Source: Acidobacteriota bacterium (lineage in GTDB: Bacteria; Acidobacteriota; Vicinamibacteria; Vicinamibacterales; UBA2999). From it: a stretch of 64,000 bases of DNA. The stretch lies in NCBI GenBank assembly GCA_030650395.1, contig JAUSDY010000074.1, forward strand, positions 1 to 64,000, written 5' to 3'. Shown piece by piece: positions 7,756 through 13,923 of this stretch (position 1 is the stretch's first letter; each line of letters begins with the position of its first letter). Made by a program: the position numbers and the translations under genes. The notes beneath the pieces are model-generated. The model made no database searches, was not told where the DNA came from, and was given only the letters and a program-made list of their open reading frames with translations.

Positions 7756-8856
7756 CTAACCACCCACCGCGTGCCACCGGCCAGGACTTGCGCCGGCCCC
7801 GGCATCGGGCATACCTACGCCCGCCACGTAAATCGGACACTCGAGCACGCCATCAAGGCCCAGCAAGGCCTCCAGCTTCGACTCGCTGAACGCCATCGTC
7901 GTGAACGGCGCGAGGCCAAGCGCAACGGCCGTCAAGCAGAACGTCTGACCGAGGTGCCCGGCATCGATCAGGACGGTCCGATACGCGCGGCTGTGCCCGT
8001 ACCTCCACATCGTGCGGGCAAACACCGGGCACATGATGACGGCCGCGCCGGCGCCGAGGAAGTAGGTCTGGTGGGCGAGCAGATCGGGAATGTCTGCGGC
8101 CGACACCGGTCGGCGCAGGTCGACGAGCTCGTGCGTCGCGCCGTCGTAGTGATACGCACCGGCGTTCAATCCCTCGACATTCCACGCCAGCACGTACGCT
8201 TCGATCGGGTGTCGTGACCCGCCCGACGGTGACGTCTTCACGACCACCTCGCCTTGCCCGGCGACGCGCCCGCGCGCCTGGACCCTGAACGTTCGATCGA
8301 GCACGGTCGCAAGCGCTGCGGCAGGGACTGGTTGCTTCGAGAAGCGGCGCCACGTGCGCCGCTCGGTCAGCGCCGTCTGGAGAGTGCCCTCGAGCGGCAC
8401 GGTGTTGACCAGTGGCGTGCGGGATCCCTCGACACGTTTGGTCGGCTCGGGCTGTGGATGGAGAGCGGCCTTCTCGACCAACTCGCGATCGCGCTGCCCG
8501 AAGTCTGCTGGGAAGCGGCCGTTCTTAGTCGAGAAATGAAAAAACGCCGCAGCCGGACTCCACTCCATCCATTCCGCGTTGGATGGGGCGTCGCCATCGC
8601 GCTCGACCAATCCGAGCGAGTGGAGCAAACGCAGCAGGTCCGCGGCATCCGCGATGTCGCCGCCGGGCGTAAGTCGATCGCGAAGATCGCCCACGGATGT
8701 CCAGTCCGGAAGACGATCCAGAATCGCTACTGATTCGGCCGTTAGTGCAACGTGCCCGGCGGTTTGCCAGCGGTAGCCGACCATCTGCCCGTGCTCCCAG
8801 TAAATCACCAGGCCGGGCGAACGTCGGTAACGACTGGCAGCCGCCGGTCCGCCCAC
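7756..8856 (-). CDS. SagB/ThcOx-type FMN-dependent peptide dehydrogenase
   Basis: This 366-residue protein belongs to the nitroreductase-fold SagB/McbC family. In azole-forming RiPP pathways these flavoenzymes oxidise azolines to thiazoles or oxazoles. The C-terminal domain (about 165-360) has the FMN-binding entry ERRTWRRFSKQPV, SPSGGSRHPIEAYVL, GAYHYD and IDAGHLGQ. The N-terminal part (about 20-100, LTAESVAILDRL ... LLRLLHSLGLVERD) looks like a winged-helix substrate-binding module. Translation starts at GTG 8856, four bases after the stop of the small Cys-tailed peptide gene, so the two are probably translationally coupled. No YcaO or ThiF-like cyclodehydratase is present in the window, which is odd for an azole pathway. 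Confidence 0.85.
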   Translation of the reverse strand: MGGPAAASRYRRSPGLVIYWEHGQMVGYRWQTAGHVALTAESVAILDRLPDWTSVGDLRDRLTPGGDIADAADLLRLLHSLGLVERDGDAPSNAEWMEWSPAAAFFHFSTKNGRFPADFGQRDRELVEKAALHPQPEPTKRVEGSRTPLVNTVPLEGTLQTALTERRTWRRFSKQPVPAAALATVLDRTFRVQARGRVAGQGEVVVKTSPSGGSRHPIEAYVLAWNVEGLNAGAYHYDGATHELVDLRRPVSAADIPDLLAHQTYFLGAGAAVIMCPVFARTMWRYGHSRAYRTVLIDAGHLGQTFCLTAVALGLAPFTTMAFSESKLEALLGLDGVLECPIYVAGVGMPDAGAGASPGRWHAVGG

Positions 8857-8860
8857 GGGC

Positions 8861-9112
8861 CTACTCGCCTGGCTCAGGTGCGACCCACTCGATATTGCAG
8901 CCCTGATCGCAGCAGCTCTCCTGGAGTGCTCTCTTTGCCAGCTGCGCGGCGATCAGGCTCTGAGTGACCTGTTGCAGTGCAGCGCTGTTCACACTCACGC
9001 CCACGTTGCGGCTCAGTGCTGAACGGATCTCGCCTTGTTTTGACTCGAGTGCAGCAATCTTCGAGTTCAGCTCAGCCACCATTGACTTCAGATCATGAAC
9101 GATCGTCGGCAC
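8861..9112 (-). CDS. Small coiled-coil protein with Cys-rich tail, candidate RiPP precursor
   Basis: The 83-residue product begins MPTIVHDLKSMVAELNSKI, has a heptad-rich coiled coil to about residue 65, and ends with ESCCDQGCNIEWVAPEPGE. All three cysteines lie in the last 20 residues. GTG 9112 is supported by a strong Shine-Dalgarno (GGAGG) four bases upstream. The gene lies 68 bp downstream of the Ser/Thr kinase and 4 bp upstream of the SagB dehydrogenase. A helical leader with a short Cys-containing tail beside a SagB enzyme is the layout expected of a modified-peptide precursor. An alternative is an unmodified metal-binding helper protein. I do not recognise a named precursor family. Confidence 0.75.
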   Translation of the reverse strand: MPTIVHDLKSMVAELNSKIAALESKQGEIRSALSRNVGVSVNSAALQQVTQSLIAAQLAKRALQESCCDQGCNIEWVAPEPGE

Positions 9113-9115
9113 GGT

Positions 9116-9122
9116 TCCTCCA
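9116..9122 (-). promoter_or_regulatory. Shine-Dalgarno that fixes the peptide start
   Basis: Read on the minus strand, TGGAGGA stands four bases before the GTG at 9112. It is one of the best ribosome-binding sites in this region and supports high translation of the candidate precursor. Confidence 0.7.
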
Positions 9123-9180
9123 GTTCCCCACCGGCGGAATTACGATCGTCACGGGAGCGGGGGGCATCCCGGAACGGCGT

Positions 9181-11697
9181 CTATCGGGCGGCCACGCCCA
9201 TTCGGATCACCAACTGATCGAAGCGCGGATCCCGACGCAACGGGCCCGCCCGGGGATCGACCGCCACCCAGAGTACGTTGGTCAAGCGCCGCCTGACCGC
9301 CTCGTCGAGCAGAGTAAACGCCTCGTCGAACCGCCCCTGGTAGGCGGCATTGTATGCGTAAGTGTCGATGCCGGCGAACACCCCTTGCTTCTCGAGATCG
9401 CGCAGGCGCGACTCGACCTGGCTCATCTCACCGAACCGCCCGGCCATCGCGTAAATGTTGCCGAGGACCGCCAGCCAACCGGGGTTCGGCGCCTGGTCGA
9501 GAGCCAGCTGCACCTCGCGAATGGCTTCGTCGTAACGTCCGAGTCCCGAGAGGACGCGGCCCTTGCCGAGATGTCCCTGTCCATAGTTCGGCGCGATTGA
9601 AAGAGAGCGCTCCATGTCATCGAGCGCTCGATCGAAATCGTTCGCATAGTAGCGAATGATCCCCAGCGTCGTGTGACGCTCGGGGATCAGCGGCTCCGCA
9701 TCGCGGGCGGCCTCGGCCTCGGCAATCGCCTCCGGAAGCCGACCCTCTGCCGCTAGTAGCAAGGCCAACCGGCTGCGTGCGGCGCCATTCTGCGCGACTG
9801 CAGCCAGCCCCTGCCGCAGCGTGGCTTCTGCCCCTGAAAAATCCCAGTCGTGATACGCCTGCACCGCCGCCAGGGCCGTGTAGCTAGTGGCCACATGAGC
9901 GTCCAGCTCGATGGCACGAAGGGCGTTGGTCCGCACGATCTCCGCACGCGCACTCCGCCCGAGCGGATCGCCGGATTCAATCGCCCGTTGCTGCGCGTAG
10001 GCCAGATGCGCCAACGGTTCGGCCCATGTAGGCTCTCGCCGAACGGCCTCTTCGAAATGAGCTACCGCTATCGGCACTCGTGCGGCCGACCCCGAGGCCG
10101 CTTCCACGAGGCCGCGGAGAAAGGCCTCCTGCGCTTCCGGCTGCAACGCGCGCTCGCGAAGGTCCGCCCGGTCGCCCTCATCGAGTTGCAGCTCGAGCCG
10201 CGCGGCCACGAGCCTGGCGATTTCCGACCTGGCGCTCAGGATCGTTGATGGCTGGCGCTCCAGTTCGGTGCCCCACACCGTTCGACCCTGGAACGGATCG
10301 ACGAGTTTCACACTCAGTGCAATGCGCCCATCGGCTTGAACGACCGATCCTGCCAACAGCAACCGTACCCCCAGGCGTTCGGCCATCGCCCGCGACTCGT
10401 CTGCCGAACCTCGAAGCGTGGCGATTGTTTCCGAAGAGATAATGGTGAGCCCGGGCAGGCGCGCCAGGTGTGTGATCAACACTTCAGTCAACCCGTCCGC
10501 CAGGTACTGCTTCGAGGGATCGCCCGTCAGGTTCTTGATCGGCAGCACCGCAATCGATCGGACTTCAGGGGCCGGGGGGGCGGCCGGTGTGAAGAACGGG
10601 CGCACGACGACCAGCGCCAGCAAGCCCACAACGGCGGCAACAGCCGCCCACCATCCGACCGATCGCGGTTCCGGCGCCGGCGCCGCCATCGGCGCGGCGA
10701 TCGCGGCGAGCGCTGACTGGACATCCATCGCGGATGAGGGGCGTTGCGCGGGGTCGCGATGGAGCGCCCGCGCCACCAGGTCGAGAAATGCCGGCGGCAG
10801 ACCCGCGCGCACCTGATCGAGCGCGTGGACGCGGAGCTCCTGGTGAGCCCGCTTCAACTCGCCCAGCGACTTGCCGTCGACCGGGAAACTGCCGGAGACG
10901 AGGTAGTACAGCATCACGCCGAAGCTGTAGATGTCGGTCGATTTCGTCGACGTCGCGCCGGCGTGGAACAGCTCCGGTGCCATGTAACGCGGTGTGCCTG
11001 CCACGTCAGACAGCTGATCGGAATCCTGCGCTTCCGGCACGACGCGGCCCGCGCCCAGATCCATCAACACGACGCGGCCGCCGCTTTCCTGCACCACGTT
11101 CTGGGCCTTGATGTCGCAGTGCAGCAGTCCGGCAGCGTGCACCGCGCCGAGCGCCGCGGCCACGTCGGCGCCGAGCGTGGCCGCCTCGATCGCGCTCATC
11201 GGTCCGCGGGCCTTCACGAGGTGCTCGAGCGTCTCGCCGTGCACCAGCTCCATCCACAGTCCCGCCACGCCGTCGACCACGTCGGCGCCGTAGACGGTCA
11301 CGACGTGCTCGTGCCGGACGCGCGCGAGCATGCGGCCTTCCTGCATCACGGAATCCGGATCCGACGCGCCGTGGAAGAGCTTGAGCGCCACCAGCCGCTC
11401 GAGCCGCGTGTCCCACGCGCGGTAGACGGTGCCGTACGATCCGCGGCCGACGATGTTCAGCAGATCGAGGTGACCCCAACGCGCGCGGTCGGGCATCAGG
11501 TTGGGCGGTGTATCCGCCGAAACCGGCAGCAGTTGATGCAGCTGACGATGGCCGGCGGCGATCTGCGCGACTACCGCGAGCTCTTCGGCGACGGCCCGTT
11601 CGTCATCCGACGGCAGCGACGAGGTGATCGATCCCCAGTCGAGCTGTTCGCCATCGGCAATGCGGCCGGCCGCGCTGAGCAGCGTGTCGTCAGCCAT
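9181..11697 (-). CDS. Transmembrane Ser/Thr protein kinase with TolB-like and TPR domains
   Basis: This 838-residue protein has a eukaryotic-type kinase domain at about 76-335. It shows GRGSYGTV (84-91), the ATP Lys in VALKLF (K106), HCDIKAQN (193-200, Cys replacing the usual Arg of HRD) and DLG (213-215, in place of DFG). One membrane helix follows at 348-367, then a TolB-like segment (IAVLPIKNLTGDPSKQYLA, about 381-500) and several TPR repeats to the C-terminus. The non-RD catalytic loop suggests regulation other than activation-loop phosphorylation. Its start overlaps the end of the ECF sigma gene (11690-11697), and a peptide/SagB pair follows 68 bp downstream. The kinase probably senses or regulates that block, which is inference. 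Confidence 0.88.
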   Translation of the reverse strand: MADDTLLSAAGRIADGEQLDWGSITSSLPSDDERAVAEELAVVAQIAAGHRQLHQLLPVSADTPPNLMPDRARWGHLDLLNIVGRGSYGTVYRAWDTRLERLVALKLFHGASDPDSVMQEGRMLARVRHEHVVTVYGADVVDGVAGLWMELVHGETLEHLVKARGPMSAIEAATLGADVAAALGAVHAAGLLHCDIKAQNVVQESGGRVVLMDLGAGRVVPEAQDSDQLSDVAGTPRYMAPELFHAGATSTKSTDIYSFGVMLYYLVSGSFPVDGKSLGELKRAHQELRVHALDQVRAGLPPAFLDLVARALHRDPAQRPSSAMDVQSALAAIAAPMAAPAPEPRSVGWWAAVAAVVGLLALVVVRPFFTPAAPPAPEVRSIAVLPIKNLTGDPSKQYLADGLTEVLITHLARLPGLTIISSETIATLRGSADESRAMAERLGVRLLLAGSVVQADGRIALSVKLVDPFQGRTVWGTELERQPSTILSARSEIARLVAARLELQLDEGDRADLRERALQPEAQEAFLRGLVEAASGSAARVPIAVAHFEEAVRREPTWAEPLAHLAYAQQRAIESGDPLGRSARAEIVRTNALRAIELDAHVATSYTALAAVQAYHDWDFSGAEATLRQGLAAVAQNGAARSRLALLLAAEGRLPEAIAEAEAARDAEPLIPERHTTLGIIRYYANDFDRALDDMERSLSIAPNYGQGHLGKGRVLSGLGRYDEAIREVQLALDQAPNPGWLAVLGNIYAMAGRFGEMSQVESRLRDLEKQGVFAGIDTYAYNAAYQGRFDEAFTLLDEAVRRRLTNVLWVAVDPRAGPLRRDPRFDQLVIRMGVAAR

Positions 11698-12322
11698 GAC
11701 GCATCTCCTCGGCCAGGCGCACCAGCGCGCGGCTCACGGTCATGCGCGCCGCATCGGCGCTGGGCTTGCCCATCGATTCCGCAATCTCCGCGTACGAGCA
11801 CCCCATCTCGATGCGCGCGATCACCGCCTCGCGCGTTTCAGCGTCGAGCCGCTCGAGCGCGCGGTCGTACTTGGCGAGTGCCTCGCTACCGATCGCCGTT
11901 TCGAGCGGTGAGTGGCCGTCAGAGGCGATCGTCGAATCGAGCGGGCCGAGCGCCGGCGTTCGGCGCTTGCGGCGGATCTCGTCGCGAATGCGGTTCATCA
12001 CCGCGCCACGCAGATACGCCTGCAGCGCGCCGTCCCCTCTGGCTTCGAAATGTTCGAGGTTCGCGACGCTGCGGATCAGCGTGTCCTGGACGAGGTCGTC
12101 AGTGTCGGAGAGGTCGCGCGCCCAGCGCGGCAGCCGCCCTGAGGCCCAGCGGCTCAGCCTCGGCAGGTAGCGGTCCATCAGCCGATTGAGCGCAACGGTA
12201 TCCCCGGCGCGCACGCGCTCGAGCAGGACCAGCGATGCGGTGGCGGACGCGTCCTGAGGAGCCGCCGGCCGAGGGGGCGTTCGGTTTTCCAGTCTGCCTC
12301 GTTTGGGTAAGTACGGGGGCAA
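11690..12322 (-). CDS. ECF-type RNA polymerase sigma factor
   Basis: This sigma-70 family regulator has sigma region 2 at the N-terminal side (LMDRYLPRLSRWASGR ... DTDDLVQDTLIRSV) and a region 4 helix-turn-helix near the C-terminus (RLDAETREAVIARIEMG ... YAEIAESMGKPSADAARMTV). The start is uncertain. TTG at 12322 is given here because longer frames overlap the divergent LuxR-type gene at 12350. A CTG at 12292 preceded by GAGG is an alternative. The 3' end overlaps the kinase gene by eight bases, so the pair is co-transcribed. No obvious anti-sigma gene is present, and the kinase may take that role. Confidence 0.85.
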   Translation of the reverse strand: MPPYLPKRGRLENRTPPRPAAPQDASATASLVLLERVRAGDTVALNRLMDRYLPRLSRWASGRLPRWARDLSDTDDLVQDTLIRSVANLEHFEARGDGALQAYLRGAVMNRIRDEIRRKRRTPALGPLDSTIASDGHSPLETAIGSEALAKYDRALERLDAETREAVIARIEMGCSYAEIAESMGKPSADAARMTVSRALVRLAEEMRHG

Positions 12323-12349
12323 TTGTGCTCCCAGACGGAGCAGAAAGCC

Positions 12350-12568
12350 ATGAGCGACATCCTTACCCTGCACACTGAGGCGCTGACGCAGCGCGAGCGC
12401 CAGATGGCGCACGCAGTGTCCCGCGGTCTGCGGAACCGGCAGATCGCCAACGAATTCGGTATCAGCGAAGAAACGGTGAAGAAGCATCTGGCCACCATCT
12501 ACGGCAAGCTCGCCCTCCCGGGGAGGGTGGCGCTGGCCGTGCACGTGCTCCAGACTGGGGCATCGTGA
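12350..12568 (+). CDS. Stand-alone LuxR/GerE-type HTH protein (72 aa)
   Basis: The protein is little more than one GerE DNA-binding domain: LTQRERQMAHAVSRGL, then RNRQIANEFGISEETVKKHL and ATIYGKLALPGRVALAV. It lacks any receiver or autoinducer domain. The ATG at 12350 was chosen over an ATG 27 bp upstream because it leaves more room between the two divergent genes. It is transcribed away from the ECF sigma/kinase block with about 27 bp between the chosen starts, so it may regulate that block or be regulated with it. Single-domain LuxR proteins can act as DNA-binding modulators of larger partners. Confidence 0.75.
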   Translation: MSDILTLHTEALTQRERQMAHAVSRGLRNRQIANEFGISEETVKKHLATIYGKLALPGRVALAVHVLQTGAS

Positions 12569-12595
12569 GGTGCGCCCGCATCACTCGGTTGGGTT

Positions 12596-12693
12596 AGGCG
12601 GGTCTTAACAAATAACCAATAACCAAGTACGAATAACAAAACGAACTGCTTCGTTATTGTTACTTGGTTATTGGTTATTGTTAAGACCCGCCT
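12596..12693. repeat. Long hairpin of ATAACCA words with AGGCGGGTCTT arms
   Basis: AGGCGGGTCTTAACAA at 12596-12611 is inverted at 12678-12693. The pairing continues through ATAACCAATAACCAAGTA on the left (to 12629) with a single-base bulge, giving about 33 paired bases. The right arm abuts the stop codon of the serine hydrolase at 12694 and could act as a terminator. The outer arm sequence is shared with the element at 30059. Confidence 0.85.
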
Positions 12694-13890
12694 CTACATC
12701 GTTCCGGGCTTGATGGCGGCGACAACGCGCTTGGCGAACTCCGCCGCGTTGCCCTGGTGCCAGCGCCACACGACGACGAGGTCGTGGTCGGGCGATACCG
12801 TGATGGTGTTGCTGCCGGCGCCGTTCGCTGAAAAGGCGTTGGTCGGCAGCCCCGGCAGTTGCTTGCCCTGCGTGTTGAGCCACCACAAGTAGCCGTAGTC
12901 GGGAGTGTTGGCGACTGTGCTCCGCGTCAACGCCTCCTTCACAAATGCCGGCGGCAGAACCTGCTTGTCGCCCCACTTACCGCCGCGCAACCACAGGTAG
13001 CCGAAGCGCGCCATGTCCATGGCGTTGATCCACATGCCGCCGCCCCAGCGCGTGCCGCCGCTGACCGACGCCATCTTTTTGCCGTTAATCTCGACGAAGC
13101 TGTTGTGATACGGAATCCAGCGCCACGTGTTCGACGCGCCGATCACGTTCATCACTTCTTCGCGGAACACGTCGGGCACCGGCTTGTTGAACGCGCGCAG
13201 CAGCGACAGCGCGAAACGGTTGATGCGGACGTCGTTGTATTCATAATAGGTGCCGGGCTTCATCTGCTCGCGCGGCTTCATCTCGCCGTTTCCAAAGGCC
13301 TCTTTGCCGATGAAGTTGTCCTGCTTGCCCCACATGTTGCCTTCCCACTCGCTTGCCTGCTGCAAGTGGTGCTGCCACGTGATCTGCGCGTTGCGCGGCG
13401 AATCGTAGCCGCTGTCCTTGATGGTGGCGCCGACCGGCTCGTCGAGGTTGGTGATTTTTCCGTCGCGGACGGCAATGGCCGCCACGGTCGCGAGCATGCT
13501 CTTTGCGACCGAGTAGGTTGGATCCGGCCACGTGTTGTCGCCAAACTCGGCGACGACGTAGCCTTTGTAGATCACGACGCCGTTGGTGCGGGCGCGGATG
13601 TTTGGCACCGAGCCGAGGAGCGATCCGAAAATCGTTTCCTGGTCGGAAAAATCCATCGCGCGGTTCGACTCGCGCGACTGTGCGTAGGTGACCGCCTCGG
13701 CCAGCTTCGCCGGATCGAGCCCGAGCTCCGCGGGCGTCTTCTTCGCCCACGCCCCGGCGGGCGGGAAGTACGGGCCGCTCTGCGCCGCAGGCGCAGCGGC
13801 CGAATACATCCACAGAAACGCCGAAGCACAGAAACACAGAACTACGACTCTAAAGGCCTTAGTGCTCGTGCGATGAAATGTCGTCTTCAT
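12694..13890 (-). CDS. Exported serine hydrolase, beta-lactamase class C / PBP4-like family
   Basis: This 398-residue secreted protein has the serine hydrolase fold of class C beta-lactamases and D,D-peptidases. The nucleophile motif SVAKS places Ser at 127 and Lys at 130. YYEYND (215-220) stands in place of the usual YxN motif, and NGAGSNTI lies near the KTG-equivalent strand. Most family members outside true AmpC are esterases or peptidases, so no antibiotic resistance should be assumed. The signal peptide (FRVVVLCFCASAFLWMYS) is encoded by a CACAGAAAC word repeat. The gene ends against the hairpin at 12596-12693. Confidence 0.85.
   Translation of the reverse strand: MKTTFHRTSTKAFRVVVLCFCASAFLWMYSAAAPAAQSGPYFPPAGAWAKKTPAELGLDPAKLAEAVTYAQSRESNRAMDFSDQETIFGSLLGSVPNIRARTNGVVIYKGYVVAEFGDNTWPDPTYSVAKSMLATVAAIAVRDGKITNLDEPVGATIKDSGYDSPRNAQITWQHHLQQASEWEGNMWGKQDNFIGKEAFGNGEMKPREQMKPGTYYEYNDVRINRFALSLLRAFNKPVPDVFREEVMNVIGASNTWRWIPYHNSFVEINGKKMASVSGGTRWGGGMWINAMDMARFGYLWLRGGKWGDKQVLPPAFVKEALTRSTVANTPDYGYLWWLNTQGKQLPGLPTNAFSANGAGSNTITVSPDHDLVVVWRWHQGNAAEFAKRVVAAIKPGTM
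13808..13846. repeat. CACAGAAAC word repeat inside a signal peptide
   Basis: The words CACAGAAACGCCGAAG, CACAGAAA and CACAGAAC follow each other within the signal-peptide codons of the serine hydrolase. On the coding strand this reads TTCTGTGTTTCTGTG and gives VLCFCASAF. Confidence 0.6.
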
Positions 13891-13923
13891 AATTGGTCTC
13901 CGCCTGCCGCGTGCATTGTGTGC

